Positions 54,233-63,410 of a DNA stretch of 64,000 nt are shown here, piece after piece. The stretch spans positions 62,001-126,000 of the forward strand of contig CAJNBW010000005.1 of NCBI GenBank assembly GCA_905221105.1, in the 5' to 3' direction. Numbering within the stretch: position 1 is the stretch's first letter; the number at the start of each line of letters is the position of its first letter. Origin of the DNA: a bacterium (lineage in GTDB: Bacteria > Bacillota > Bacilli > Lactobacillales > Streptococcaceae). The position numbers and the translations under genes are program-made. The notes beneath the pieces were generated by a model. It saw only the letters and a program-made list of their open reading frames with translations, had not been told where the DNA came from and did not search any database.

Positions 54233-54637
54233 ATGAAAATATTAAAAAGTTATATATTGGAACTCTGTTTTATTTTAAGTTTTGCCTTACCTTTTATAAG
54301 AGGAGCCAATGCAGATAATGGTAGACGCTTTGTGGAAACCTATTACGGTTTTACTTTTTTGATGGATCATGCCATTGTAACAGTTGTTTTTATCTGTTCG
54401 CTCTTGATTGCTTGGCTACTAAAAAAACGGTGGACGAAATGGCTTGCTGCTAGTAGCTATCTATTTTTGATTTTGTGGATTGCTACAGAAGGGTATCTCT
54501 TCCGTATGTCACTAGAAGATTTGGTACGACTTTGGACAAGTTTGAAAATTCTGACACAAACTTATCAGTTGGGCTTTTATCTAAACATCTTATTGGGAAT
54601 CCTGTTGATAATGAAGCATTTGAAGGTTAAGCAATAG
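54233..54637 (+). CDS. Small hypothetical membrane protein
   Basis: A 134-residue integral membrane protein with about four helices (SYILELCFILSFALPFI, AIVTVVFICSLLIAWLL, WLAASSYLFLILWIATEGYLF, LGFYLNILLGILLIM) and a basic loop KKRWTK after the second. I recognise no family. The start at 54233 has a very good SD (TAGGAGGTGTGAC). The unusually long leader for a small gene may hold control elements. It is followed by about 200 bases without a gene. Confidence 0.7.
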   Translation: MKILKSYILELCFILSFALPFIRGANADNGRRFVETYYGFTFLMDHAIVTVVFICSLLIAWLLKKRWTKWLAASSYLFLILWIATEGYLFRMSLEDLVRLWTSLKILTQTYQLGFYLNILLGILLIMKHLKVKQ

Positions 54638-54740
54638 TGATAAAAATGCGACTGATTACAGGTTATAAACTATTTGTTTTATCCTGATTATAATATGTCT
54701 AGTCCTACGTGGTTTGTTATTCGTTTATAAAAGTTGAAAG

Positions 54741-54787
54741 AGATTGAAGAAAATGTCTTCTTGACTAGCTTTCTTCAGTCTTTTTCA
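54741..54787 (+). terminator. Terminator upstream of the nucleoside catabolism operon
   Basis: AGATTGAAGAAA pairs with TTTCTTCAGTCT (one mismatch) and is followed by TTTTTC. A TATAAT at 54689-54694 lies about 50 bases upstream of it. Confidence 0.7.
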
Positions 54788-54800
54788 TTTTGTCATCAAT

Positions 54801-54817
54801 TTGTAAACGATTTACAA
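54801..54817. promoter_or_regulatory. Palindromic operator of the nucleoside catabolism operon
   Basis: TTGTAAA (54801-54807), CGA, TTTACAA (54811-54817), a perfect 7-bp dyad whose right arm contains the -35 hexamer. The core TGTAAACG...TTTACA resembles a CcpA cre site with one extra base, or a DeoR-type operator. Repression of the operon is the likely role. Confidence 0.6.
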
Positions 54818-54840
54818 TTTGAGTCAAATTATGGTAAAAT
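54811..54840 (+). promoter_or_regulatory. Promoter of the nucleoside catabolism operon (leaderless)
   Basis: TTTACA (54811-54816), 18-bp spacer, TAAAAT (54835-54840). The start codon at 54847 is exactly at the expected transcription start, and no SD is present. Confidence 0.65.
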
Positions 54841-54846
54841 AGTGTC

Positions 54847-55437
54847 ATGAGTAAAATGTATTATGCAGAAAATCCTGACGCTGCTCACGACATTCATGAG
54901 TTGAGAGTGGACTTGTTGGGAAAAAAAATGACCTTTTTGACGGATGCGGGTGTTTTTAGCAAGAAAATGGTTGACTTTGGCAGTCAACTTTTGCTCAAGT
55001 GTCTAGAGGTCAACCAAGGCGAGACTGTCCTTGATGTAGGCTGTGGTTATGGGCCTTTGGGCTTGTCCTTGACTAAGGCTTATGGAGTTCAGGCGACCAT
55101 GGTCGATATCAACAATCGTGCTTTGGATTTGGCGCGACAAAATGCTGAACGAAATAAAGTAGAAGCGACGATTTTCCAGTCCAACATCTATGAACAAGTT
55201 GAAGGGGAATTTGACCATGTCATTTCCAATCCTCCTATCCGTGCGGGCAAGCAAGTGGTTCATGAAATCATTGAGAAAAGTAAAGATTTCTTGGAAACTG
55301 GTGGAGATTTGACCATCGTTATCCAGAAAAAACAAGGGGCTCCAAGTGCCAAGTCCAAGATGGAAGATGTGTTTGGCAATTGTGAAATCGTCAAAAAAGA
55401 TAAGGGATATTATATCCTTAGAAGTGTGAACGAATGA
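54847..55437 (+). CDS. RsmC-like class I SAM-dependent methyltransferase
   Basis: A 196-residue methyltransferase of the MTS/RsmC type, without the N-terminal pseudo-domain of E. coli RsmC. SAM-binding motif I is VLDVGCGYGPLGLSL (about 60-74) and the catalytic motif is ISNPPIRAG, typical of N2-guanine or N6-adenine methylation of RNA. The target is unknown. It is the first gene of the nucleoside operon. Its mRNA probably starts at the ATG. It overlaps pdp by four bases (ATGA). Confidence 0.88.
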   Translation: MSKMYYAENPDAAHDIHELRVDLLGKKMTFLTDAGVFSKKMVDFGSQLLLKCLEVNQGETVLDVGCGYGPLGLSLTKAYGVQATMVDINNRALDLARQNAERNKVEATIFQSNIYEQVEGEFDHVISNPPIRAGKQVVHEIIEKSKDFLETGGDLTIVIQKKQGAPSAKSKMEDVFGNCEIVKKDKGYYILRSVNE

Positions 55438-56711
55438 GAGCAGTTGATCTAATCCAAAAAAAACGAGACGGTCAAGAACTAACTTCGAGTGAAATTGAAT
55501 GGCTAGTTGAAGGCTATGTGTCAGGAGCTGTTCCTGATTATCAGATGTCTGCTTTTGCTATGGCTGTTTATTTCAAAGGAATGACGACTCGAGAAATCTC
55601 TGACCTAACTATGAAAATGGTTCAGACAGGGCAAGAGTTTGATTTATCTGCTATTGATGGGGTTAAGGTTGACAAGCATTCTACGGGTGGTGTTGGTGAC
55701 AAGGTGACCTTGATTTTGGCTCCCCTTGTTGCTAGCTTTGGTGTGCCTGTAGCCAAAATGAGTGGTCGTGGTCTCGGCCATACTGGTGGAACAATTGATA
55801 AATTGGAGTCTATCAAGGGCTATCAAGTAGAACGTAGTCAAGAGGATTTCATTAATCAAGTGCAGGACATTGGAGTATCTGTCATTGGGCAATCAGACCA
55901 GCTGGTTAAAGCTGACAAGCTTCTCTACGCTCTCCGTGATGTAACTGCAACTGTTGACACGATTCCTTTGATTGCGAGTTCGGTGATGAGCAAGAAAATC
56001 GCGGCAGGAGCGGATGCTATTTTGCTAGACGTGACTGTTGGTGAGGGTGCTTTCATGAAGACGGTTGATGAGGCGCGAGAACTGGCTCAAACCATGGTGG
56101 ATCTTGGTAAGGCAGTTGGTCGAAAGACGGTAGCAGTCATTACGGATATGAGTCAGCCCTTGGGACGAGCGATTGGAAATCGTCTGGAAATCCTTGAAGC
56201 ACTGGATATTTTACAAGGACAAGGCCGTCAGGATATTACCCACTTTATCTGTGAATTGGCTCAAATTATGCTTGGTCTGGCAAATGTAAACAAGACAGTT
56301 GAGGAAGTTCGCCAACATCTTGAAAATGGACAAGCGCTTGCTAAGTTTGAGGAAATGGTCCAAGCCCAAGGTGGAGACTTAGAAGATCTCTATCGTCCTG
56401 TAAATGTAACCCATGTGGTGGAAATCCCTGCTCAGGAAACGGGTGTTATTTCAGCTCTTCCAGCTATGGACTTTGGTCTTTATGCTATGAGACTTGGTGC
56501 TGGTCGTGCAGTTAAGTCTGATGACTTGGACTATGAAACTGGAATTGTTTTTGAAAAGAAGGTTGGAGACTCCGTTCAAAAGGGAGAAATTGTTGCAAAA
56601 GTATACACAAATGGAAAAAATTCTCCTCAGCTAGTTACAGATTTTCAAAAATATGTTAAAATAAATGATAGGGTGCAAAGTTTACGAGAAATTATAGAAA
56701 TTATCTCATAA
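55434..56711 (+). CDS. pdp: Pyrimidine-nucleoside phosphorylase
   Basis: Phosphorolyses thymidine, deoxyuridine and uridine to base and (deoxy)ribose 1-phosphate. It has 425 residues. The signature [17 protein letters not shown] is at about 80-96, with [20 protein letters not shown] following. The C-terminal beta-barrel domain contains [25 protein letters not shown]. Low specificity (Pdp rather than strict DeoA) is usual in Gram-positives. It supplies DeoC with substrate through DeoB encoded at 48634. Confidence 0.96.
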   Translation: MRAVDLIQKKRDGQELTSSEIEWLVEGYVSGAVPDYQMSAFAMAVYFKGMTTREISDLTMKMVQTGQEFDLSAIDGVKVDKHSTGGVGDKVTLILAPLVASFGVPVAKMSGRGLGHTGGTIDKLESIKGYQVERSQEDFINQVQDIGVSVIGQSDQLVKADKLLYALRDVTATVDTIPLIASSVMSKKIAAGADAILLDVTVGEGAFMKTVDEARELAQTMVDLGKAVGRKTVAVITDMSQPLGRAIGNRLEILEALDILQGQGRQDITHFICELAQIMLGLANVNKTVEEVRQHLENGQALAKFEEMVQAQGGDLEDLYRPVNVTHVVEIPAQETGVISALPAMDFGLYAMRLGAGRAVKSDDLDYETGIVFEKKVGDSVQKGEIVAKVYTNGKNSPQLVTDFQKYVKINDRVQSLREIIEIIS

Positions 56712-56730
56712 ACGACAGGAGAATCCGTAT

Positions 56731-57393
56731 ATGAAATTAAATAAATATATCGATCATACGCTTTTGAAGCAAGATGCGACAGGAAAACAAATTGATTGTT
56801 TGTTGTCTGAAGCTAGAGAGTATGATTTTGCCAGCGTCTGCGTCAATCCGACATGGGTTGAACATGCTAAAAAAGGACTTGAAGGTACAGATGTCAAGGT
56901 CTGTACAGTGGTTGGTTTCCCCTTGGGAGCAACAACTTCAGCCGTGAAAGCATTTGAAACCAAAGAAGCTATCCAAAATGGCGCAGATGAGATTGATATG
57001 GTGATCAATGTCGGTGCTCTCAAATCAGGTAATTTAGCCTTGGTTGAATCAGACATCCGTGCTGTTGTAGAAGCAAGTGGTGACAAGTTGGTTAAAGTCA
57101 TCATTGAAGCTTGCTTATTGACAGACCAAGAAAAAGTTGTGGCCTGTCAATTAGCCCAGAAAACAGGAGCTGACTTTGTCAAAACATCTACTGGCTTTTC
57201 AACTGGTGGCGCTACGATAGCAGATGTTAAATTAATGCGTGAAACAGTTGGACCTGATATGGGTGTTAAGGCTGCCGGTGGGGCTCGTTCTTATGCAGAT
57301 GCTCTTGCCTTTGTCGAAGCAGGTGCGACCCGTATCGGAACGTCAGCTGGTGTAGCCATTTTAAAAGGAGAATTGGCAGATGGCGACTACTGA
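56731..57393 (+). CDS. deoC: Deoxyribose-phosphate aldolase
   Basis: Cleaves deoxyribose 5-phosphate to acetaldehyde and glyceraldehyde 3-phosphate. It has 220 residues in a TIM barrel. The Schiff-base Lys is in [14 protein letters not shown], the second conserved Lys is in [10 protein letters not shown], and the N-terminus [16 protein letters not shown] has the family Asp. SD ACAGGAGA. It overlaps cdd by 14 bases, the tightest coupling in this operon. Confidence 0.97.
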   Translation: MKLNKYIDHTLLKQDATGKQIDCLLSEAREYDFASVCVNPTWVEHAKKGLEGTDVKVCTVVGFPLGATTSAVKAFETKEAIQNGADEIDMVINVGALKSGNLALVESDIRAVVEASGDKLVKVIIEACLLTDQEKVVACQLAQKTGADFVKTSTGFSTGGATIADVKLMRETVGPDMGVKAAGGARSYADALAFVEAGATRIGTSAGVAILKGELADGDY

Positions 57394-57769
57394 GTTGATT
57401 GAACTAGCAATTGAAACCAGCAAACATGCCTATGTCCCCTATTCTCACTTTCCTATCGGAGCAGTTTTAGTGGCAAAAGACGGAAGTGTTTATACGGGAG
57501 TGAATATCGAAAATGCTAGCTATCCTTTGACCAATTGTGGTGAGAGAACAGCCATTTTTAAGGCTATATCTGAAGGACAAAGAGAATTTTCAGAATTGAT
57601 TGTCTATGGACAGACTGAAAAACCAATCTCACCATGTGGTGCTTGTCGCCAAGTAATGGTCGAATTTTTTGAACAAGATCTAAAAGTGACTTTAGTCGCA
57701 AAAGATAAATCGACGGTCGAGATGACGGTCGGGGAATTACTTCCATACTCTTTTACAGACTTAAACTAG
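57380..57769 (+). CDS. cdd: Cytidine deaminase
   Basis: Deaminates cytidine and deoxycytidine to uridine forms, which Pdp then cleaves. It has 129 residues, a small homotetrameric type. The zinc-binding residues are in [12 protein letters not shown] (Cys plus catalytic Glu) and [10 protein letters not shown] (two Cys). The substrate motif [14 protein letters not shown] and [13 protein letters not shown] agree with the family. It starts within the 3' end of deoC (SD AAAAGGAG). Confidence 0.97.
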   Translation: MATTELIELAIETSKHAYVPYSHFPIGAVLVAKDGSVYTGVNIENASYPLTNCGERTAIFKAISEGQREFSELIVYGQTEKPISPCGACRQVMVEFFEQDLKVTLVAKDKSTVEMTVGELLPYSFTDLN

Positions 57770-57858
57770 TCTGAGTCGCTCTTTGAGTGGCACGGTCCTT
57801 GTGGCCAATAAATCCATACTTGCAACATCGTTGCACATCTTATTTAGGAGGTTCAGTA

Positions 57859-58911
57859 ATGAACAAGAAACAATGGCTAGGCCTTGGTCTAGTTGCAGTG
57901 GCAGCAGTTGGACTTGCTGCATGTGGTAACCGCTCTTCTCGTAAGGCAGATTCACCTTCTGATGTGAAGACAAAAGCAGCAATCGTCACTGATACTGGTG
58001 GTGTTGATGATAAATCATTCAACCAATCAGCTTGGGAAGGTTTGCAGGCTTGGGGTAAAGAACACAATCTTTCAAAAGATAACGGTTTCACTTACTTCCA
58101 ATCAACAAGTGAAGCTGACTACGCTAACAACTTGCAACAAGCGGCTGGAAGTTACAACCTAATCTTCGGTGTTGGTTTTGCCCTTCACAATGCGGTTGAA
58201 GAAGCAGCTAAAGAACATTCTGACTTGAACTATGTCTTGATTGATGATGTGATTAAAGATCAAAAGAATGTTGCGAGCGTAACTTTCGCTGATAATGAGT
58301 CAGGTTACCTTGCAGGTGTAGCTGCAGCAAAAACAACTAAAACAAAACAAGTTGGTTTTGTAGGTGGGCAGGAGTCAGAAGTTATCTCTCGTTTTGAAGC
58401 AGGATTCAAGGCTGGTGTTGCGTCAGTAGACCCATCTATCAAAGTACAAGTTGACTACGCTGGTTCATTTGGTGATGCTGCTAAAGGTAAAACAATTGCA
58501 GCCGCACAATACGCAGCCGGTGCAGATATTGTTTACCAAGTAGCTGGTGGTACAGGTGCTGGTGTCTTTGCAGAAGCAAAATCACTCAACGAAAGCCGTC
58601 CTGAAAATGAAAAAGTTTGGGTTATCGGTGTTGACCGTGACCAAGAAGCAGAAGGTAAATACACTTCTAAAGATGGTAAAGAATCAAACTTTGTTCTTGT
58701 ATCTACTTTGAAACAAGTTGGTACAACTGTAAAAGATATTTCTAACAAGGCAGAAAAAGGTGAATTCCCTGGCGGTCAAGTGATCGTTTACTCATTGAAA
58801 GATAAAGGGGTTGACTTGGTAACAACTAACCTTTCTGAAGAAGGTAAAAAAGCTGTCGAAGATGCTAAAGCTAAAATCCTTGATGGAAGCGTAAAAGTTC
58901 CTGCAAAATAA
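57859..58911 (+). CDS. pnrA: Nucleoside-binding lipoprotein (BMP/PnrA family)
   Basis: The substrate-binding protein of a nucleoside ABC importer. It has 350 residues. The signal peptide MNKKQWLGLGLVAVAAVGLA ends at a lipobox AAC, so it is anchored to the outer membrane face. The BMP domain has VTDTGGVDDKSFNQSAWEG, FGVGFAL, FVGGQES and VDRDQEA, matching PnrA/Tp0319-type purine nucleoside receptors. The start at 57859 has SD TAGGAGG. The gap after it contains three hairpins that probably reduce expression of the downstream transporter genes. Confidence 0.95.
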   Translation: MNKKQWLGLGLVAVAAVGLAACGNRSSRKADSPSDVKTKAAIVTDTGGVDDKSFNQSAWEGLQAWGKEHNLSKDNGFTYFQSTSEADYANNLQQAAGSYNLIFGVGFALHNAVEEAAKEHSDLNYVLIDDVIKDQKNVASVTFADNESGYLAGVAAAKTTKTKQVGFVGGQESEVISRFEAGFKAGVASVDPSIKVQVDYAGSFGDAAKGKTIAAAQYAAGADIVYQVAGGTGAGVFAEAKSLNESRPENEKVWVIGVDRDQEAEGKYTSKDGKESNFVLVSTLKQVGTTVKDISNKAEKGEFPGGQVIVYSLKDKGVDLVTTNLSEEGKKAVEDAKAKILDGSVKVPAK

Positions 58912-58933
58912 TGGATGGAAGTTATTTCTTAGG

Positions 58934-58955
58934 AAGCGGCCATCGGCCGCTTTTT
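58934..58955 (+). terminator. Terminator-like hairpin after pnrA
   Basis: AAGCGGCC (58934-58941) pairs perfectly with GGCCGCTT (58945-58952), running into TTTTT. Strong, but located inside an operon. Confidence 0.8.
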
Positions 58956-58961
58956 AAGAGT

Positions 58962-59018
58962 TGAGACAAAGTCATTTTGTCTCAGTAAAGCTTGCTACTA
59001 GATAAACTAGCAAGTTTT
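58962..59018 (+). terminator. Second and third hairpins between pnrA and the ABC ATPase gene
   Basis: TGAGACAAA (58962-58970) pairs with TTTGTCTCA (58976-58984). CTTGCTA (58991-58997) pairs with TAGCAAG (59008-59014), followed by TTTTA. With the first hairpin they form a tandem attenuator. Confidence 0.65.
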
Positions 59019-59053
59019 ATTGAAATAAAATAAGACTCTGAAAGGAAGAGCAC

Positions 59054-60589
59054 ATGGCACACGAAAATGTCATTGAGATGCGTGATATTACCAAGGTGTT
59101 TGGTGAATTTGTTGCCAACGACAAAATCAACCTGCACCTACGAAAAGGTGAAATTCATGCACTTTTAGGAGAAAATGGGGCTGGAAAATCCACGCTCATG
59201 AACATGTTAGCAGGGCTTCTTGAACCAACCAGTGGTGAAATTGCGGTCAACGGTCAAGTTGTCAACCTCGACTCACCATCTAAAGCAGCTAGCTTGGGAA
59301 TTGGAATGGTTCACCAGCACTTTATGTTGGTAGAGGCTTTCACAGTGGCTGAAAACATCATTTTAGGAAGTGAATTGACTAAAAATGGTGTGCTAGATAT
59401 CGCTGGAGCTAGCAAAGAAATCAAGGCTCTTTCTGAACGTTATGGCTTAGCTGTTGATCCTTCTGCCAAGGTAGCAGATATCTCAGTTGGAGCCCAACAA
59501 CGTGTAGAAATTTTAAAAACCCTTTATCGGGGGGCTGATATCCTTATCTTTGACGAACCAACGGCTGTTTTGACTCCATCAGAAATTGAGGAGTTAATGG
59601 CTATTATGAAAAATCTTGTCAAAGAAGGAAAATCAATTATCTTGATTACCCACAAGTTGGATGAGATTCGTGCAGTTTCTGACCGCGTTACAGTTATCCG
59701 TCGTGGGAAATCAATTGAAACCGTCGAAATTGCAGGGGCTACCAATGCTGATTTGGCTGAAATGATGGTGGGACGTTCTGTTTCCTTTAAGACAGAGAAG
59801 CAAGCCTCTCAACCAAAAGAAGTGGTCTTGTCAATCAAAGATTTGGTGGTCAATGAAAACCGTGGTGTTCCAGCTGTCAAAAATCTATCCTTGGATGTTC
59901 GTGCGGGAGAGATTGTTGGTATTGCGGGGATTGATGGAAATGGTCAGTCTGAACTGATTCAAGCAATCACAGGTCTTCGCAAGGTTGAATCTGGTAGCAT
60001 TGAGCTAAAAGGAGATTCAATTGTAGGCTTGCACCCACGTCAGATTACAGAGTTGAGTGTTGGGCACGTTCCAGAAGACCGTCACCGTGATGGCTTGATC
60101 TTGGAAATGATGATTTCTGAGAATATTGCCCTTCAAACCTACTACAAAGAACCACATAGTAAAAATGGAATTTTGAACTATTCAAATATTACTTCTTATG
60201 CTAAAAAGCTAATGGAAGAGTTTGATGTTCGTGCTGCTAGTGAATTTGTACCTGCAGCTGCACTCTCAGGAGGAAATCAACAAAAAGCAATTATTGCTCG
60301 TGAAATTGATCGAGATCCTGAACTCCTTATCGTTAGCCAGCCAACTCGTGGGTTGGATGTCGGTGCCATTGAATATATCCACAAACGCTTGATTGAAGAG
60401 CGTGATAATGGTAAGGCTGTCCTTGTTGTCAGCTTTGAACTAGATGAGATTTTAAACGTCTCAGACCGTATTGCCGTTATCCACGATGGTAAGATTCAAG
60501 GTATTGTGTCACCAGAAACAACCAATAAACAAGAACTTGGTGTCTTGATGGCTGGTGGAAACTTGGGAAAGGAGAAGAGTGATGTCTAA
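59054..60589 (+). CDS. Nucleoside ABC transporter ATP-binding protein (two ATPase domains)
   Basis: A duplicated ATPase of the sugar/nucleoside CUT2-like class with 511 residues. Domain 1 has Walker A GENGAGKST (about 37-45), a degenerate signature SVGAQQRVEILK and Walker B ILIFDEPTAVLTPSE. Domain 2 has AGIDGNGQSELIQAI as an altered P-loop and signature LSGGNQQKAIIAREI. Altered Walker motifs in the second half are normal for this family. It energises the two permeases that follow and receives nucleosides from the BMP lipoprotein. It overlaps the next gene by 8 bases. Confidence 0.95.
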   Translation: MAHENVIEMRDITKVFGEFVANDKINLHLRKGEIHALLGENGAGKSTLMNMLAGLLEPTSGEIAVNGQVVNLDSPSKAASLGIGMVHQHFMLVEAFTVAENIILGSELTKNGVLDIAGASKEIKALSERYGLAVDPSAKVADISVGAQQRVEILKTLYRGADILIFDEPTAVLTPSEIEELMAIMKNLVKEGKSIILITHKLDEIRAVSDRVTVIRRGKSIETVEIAGATNADLAEMMVGRSVSFKTEKQASQPKEVVLSIKDLVVNENRGVPAVKNLSLDVRAGEIVGIAGIDGNGQSELIQAITGLRKVESGSIELKGDSIVGLHPRQITELSVGHVPEDRHRDGLILEMMISENIALQTYYKEPHSKNGILNYSNITSYAKKLMEEFDVRAASEFVPAAALSGGNQQKAIIAREIDRDPELLIVSQPTRGLDVGAIEYIHKRLIEERDNGKAVLVVSFELDEILNVSDRIAVIHDGKIQGIVSPETTNKQELGVLMAGGNLGKEKSDV

Positions 60590-61640
60590 AAAATTACAAC
60601 AAATTTCGGTTCCCTTGATTTCTGTCTTCCTAGGAATTTTGCTCGGGGCCATTGTCATGTGGATCTTCGGTTATGATGCTATTTGGGGCTACGAAGAATT
60701 ATTTTATACAGCCTTTGGTAGTCTGCGTGGGATTGGAGAAATCTTCCGTGCTATGGGACCTTTGGTCTTGATTGCTCTTGGTTTTGCCGTTGCCAGTCGA
60801 GCAGGTTTCTTTAACGTTGGACTTCCTGGTCAGGCTTTGGCAGGTTGGATTCTCAGTGGTTGGTTTGCCTTGTCGCATCCAGATATGCCACGTCCCTTGA
60901 TGATTCTAGCGACTATCGTGATTGCCTTGATTGCTGGTGGAATTGTCGGTGCCATTCCAGGTATTCTTAGAGCTTATCTAGGGACATCAGAGGTTATCGT
61001 AACTATCATGATGAACTACATCGTCTTGTATGTAGGAAATGCCTTTATCCATGCCTTTCCTAAAGACTTCATGCAAAGTACAGATTCGACGATTCGTGTT
61101 GGGGCTAACGCAACCTACCAGACACCTTGGTTGGCTGAGTTGACTGGTAACTCGCGGATGAATATCGGTATTTTCTTTGCTCTTATTGCCGTTGCAGTCA
61201 TTTGGTTCATGCTCAAGAAAACAACCCTTGGTTTTGAAATTCGTGCGGTTGGTCTTAATCCTCACGCATCAGAATACGCTGGTATTTCTGCAAAACGTAC
61301 CATTATCCTCTCAATGATTATCTCAGGTGCTTTGGCTGGTCTTGGTGGAGCTGTTGAAGGTCTGGGAACCTTCCAGAACGTCTATGTTCAAGGTGCGTCC
61401 TTGGCTGTCGGATTTAACGGGATGGCAGTTAGCCTGCTTGCAGCAAACTCACCAATTGGTATTCTCTTTGCAGCCTTCCTATTTGGTGTTCTCCAAGTTG
61501 GAGCTCCTGGTATGAATGCGGCGCAGGTACCATCTGAGCTTGTCAGCATTGTAACAGCGTCTATTATCTTCTTTGTCAGTGTTCATTATCTTATCGAACG
61601 CTTTGTCAAACCGAAAAAACAAGTTAAAGGAGGTAAGTAA
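60582..61640 (+). CDS. Nucleoside ABC transporter permease 1
   Basis: A 352-residue BPD_transp_2 family permease with about nine to ten membrane helices. It has the family region FAVASRAGFFNVGLPGQALAGWI and GFEIRAVGLNPHASEYAGISAKR, the coupling loop facing the ATPase. The start at 60582 has SD AAAGGAGAAG within the ATPase gene; the longer frame from 60555 lies further inside that gene. It forms a heterodimer with the following permease. Confidence 0.93.
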   Translation: MSKKLQQISVPLISVFLGILLGAIVMWIFGYDAIWGYEELFYTAFGSLRGIGEIFRAMGPLVLIALGFAVASRAGFFNVGLPGQALAGWILSGWFALSHPDMPRPLMILATIVIALIAGGIVGAIPGILRAYLGTSEVIVTIMMNYIVLYVGNAFIHAFPKDFMQSTDSTIRVGANATYQTPWLAELTGNSRMNIGIFFALIAVAVIWFMLKKTTLGFEIRAVGLNPHASEYAGISAKRTIILSMIISGALAGLGGAVEGLGTFQNVYVQGASLAVGFNGMAVSLLAANSPIGILFAAFLFGVLQVGAPGMNAAQVPSELVSIVTASIIFFVSVHYLIERFVKPKKQVKGGK

Positions 61641-61642
61641 AG

Positions 61643-62599
61643 ATGTCTATTACAACCTTGCTCACCCTCTTGGTGTCTTCTATGCTAATTTACTCAGCGC
61701 CCCTCATCTTTACAAGTATCGGTGGTGTTTTCTCTGAACGTGGTGGTGTGGTAAACGTCGGCCTTGAAGGAATTATGGTTATGGGAGCCTTCTCTGGAGT
61801 CGTCTTTAACCTTGAATTTGCAGAACAATTTGGAGCAGCAACTCCATGGCTATCCTTGCTTGTAGCAGGATTTGTTGGTGGTCTCTTCTCTATCATCCAC
61901 GCAGCAGCAACGGTTCATTTCCGTGCAGACCATGTTGTCAGCGGTACTGTCTTGAACTTGATGGCGCCTGCCTTGGCTGTTTTCTTAGTGAAAGTACTTT
62001 ATAATAAGGGACAAACAGATAACTTAAGTCAGACTTTCGGACGCTTTGACTTCCCAGTCTTAGCTAATATCCCAGTGATTGGTGATATCTTCTTCAAATC
62101 TACAAGTCTGCTAGGTTATATCGCGATTGCCTTCTCATTCCTTGCTTGGTTTATCCTCTTCAAGACTCGCTTTGGTCTTCGTCTCCGCTCTGTAGGTGAA
62201 CATCCTCAAGCAGCGGACACATTGGGAATCAATGTCTACAAGATGAGATATCTAGGAGTTATCATTTCAGGTTTCTTGGGTGGAATTGGGGGAGCGATTT
62301 ATGCTCAATCCATCTCAGTTAACTTCTCAGTGACAACTATTGTTGGACCTGGATTTATCGCCCTTGCTGCGATGATTTTTGGAAAATGGAATCCAATCGG
62401 AGCCATGCTATCTAGTCTCTTCTTTGGGCTTTCACAAAGTTTAGCTGTTATTGGTTCTCAATTACCTTTCCTACAAGGAGTACCTGCGGTTTATCTTCAA
62501 ATCGCACCTTATGTTTTGACTATTTTGGTCTTGGCAGCCTTCTTTGGAAAAGCAGTTGCACCAAAAGCAGATGGTATCAACTATATCAAATCAAAATAA
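61643..62599 (+). CDS. Nucleoside ABC transporter permease 2
   Basis: A 318-residue BPD_transp_2 family membrane protein with about nine helices. Motifs are FSERGGVVNVGLEGIMVMGAF near the N-terminus and RLRSVGEHPQAADTLGINVYKMRY for the coupling helix. Start 2 bases after the preceding stop with SD AAAGGAGG. Last gene of the nucleoside operon, ended by a bidirectional terminator. Confidence 0.93.
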   Translation: MSITTLLTLLVSSMLIYSAPLIFTSIGGVFSERGGVVNVGLEGIMVMGAFSGVVFNLEFAEQFGAATPWLSLLVAGFVGGLFSIIHAAATVHFRADHVVSGTVLNLMAPALAVFLVKVLYNKGQTDNLSQTFGRFDFPVLANIPVIGDIFFKSTSLLGYIAIAFSFLAWFILFKTRFGLRLRSVGEHPQAADTLGINVYKMRYLGVIISGFLGGIGGAIYAQSISVNFSVTTIVGPGFIALAAMIFGKWNPIGAMLSSLFFGLSQSLAVIGSQLPFLQGVPAVYLQIAPYVLTILVLAAFFGKAVAPKADGINYIKSK

Positions 62600-62606
62600 G
62601 CATACA

Positions 62607-62640
62607 AAAAAACGTCAGTTCAAAACTGGCGTTTTATTTT
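62607..62640. terminator. Bidirectional terminator between the nucleoside operon and plsY
   Basis: AAAACGTCAGTT pairs with AACTGGCGTTTT (one wobble), T-run on both strands. Confidence 0.85.
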
Positions 62641-63275
62641 TTAGGATTTTGATGGGTTAAGTTCAGTCCCCAAGGGACAAGATTTTCAGTTTTATTTTGG
62701 ATACGTGTGATATTATCCTTATGACGAATGATAATCAAACTAGCAAGAGCTAGGATAATGGCGATGAAGAGAAGGTCATAGTTACTCAGAATAAAACCCA
62801 AAAGTGGAAAGAGTAGAACTCCGATGACGGCTGCGATAGATGCTGTGACACTAGATAGTGAAATCATACTGCCTAGATAGAGGGTTCCAAAGAAGACAAC
62901 CGCAAGGTAGAGACAGAAGACAGGAGCAAATCCGAAAATCACACCTGCACTGGTTGCGACAGCCTTGCCACCCTTAAATCCTGCAAAGATAGGAAAGGTA
63001 TGTCCAATAACAGCCAAAAGTCCAAAGATAAGAGGTGAAACACCTTGCAGATGAAACATAATCGGAAGTAGCGTTGCTAGAGTCCCTTTGAAAAAGTCAA
63101 TCACAAAGGTTGCCATACCCGCTTTCTTGCCTAAAATGCGGAAGGTATTGGTTGTTCCTGTATTACCAGAACCATGTTCGCGCAGATTGATTTGAAAGAA
63201 TACTTGTCCAATCCAGAGACCAGACGGAATCGAACCCAGCAGATAGGCTAGGATTAATAAAACTATTGTAATCAT
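62634..63275 (-). CDS. plsY: Acyl-phosphate glycerol-3-phosphate acyltransferase
   Basis: Transfers an acyl group from acyl-phosphate to glycerol 3-phosphate, the first step of phospholipid synthesis in Gram-positives. It has 213 residues with about five membrane helices. Conserved loops are [29 protein letters not shown] and [14 protein letters not shown]. The -10 hexamer ends 7 bases before the ATG, and the AGGAG next to the ATG is too close for a normal SD, so it may be translated from a leaderless message. It is divergent from parE. Confidence 0.96.
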   Translation of the reverse strand: MITIVLLILAYLLGSIPSGLWIGQVFFQINLREHGSGNTGTTNTFRILGKKAGMATFVIDFFKGTLATLLPIMFHLQGVSPLIFGLLAVIGHTFPIFAGFKGGKAVATSAGVIFGFAPVFCLYLAVVFFGTLYLGSMISLSSVTASIAAVIGVLLFPLLGFILSNYDLLFIAIILALASLIIIRHKDNITRIQNKTENLVPWGLNLTHQNPKK

Positions 63276-63281
63276 ACTCCT

Positions 63282-63290
63282 ATTATATCA
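63282..63290 (-). promoter_or_regulatory. Extended -10 promoter of plsY (leaderless)
   Basis: On the minus strand TGA followed by TATAAT (63282-63287). The predicted start site coincides with the A of the plsY ATG. Confidence 0.6.
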
Positions 63291-63352
63291 TGAATTGGGA
63301 AAGAAAGGCAGAGAATCTCTGCTGAAATTGTCACACCGGAGAAAGAAAAATT

Positions 63353-63381
63353 TTGCAAAATCCTTGGAAAACCTGTAGAAT
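63353..63381 (+). promoter_or_regulatory. parE promoter
   Basis: TTGCAA (63353-63358), 17-bp spacer, TAGAAT (63376-63381), about 30 bases before the GTG start. SD AGGAGG follows. Confidence 0.65.
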
Positions 63382-63410
63382 AGTAAAGATGAACGAATAG
63401 GAGGTTCCTT

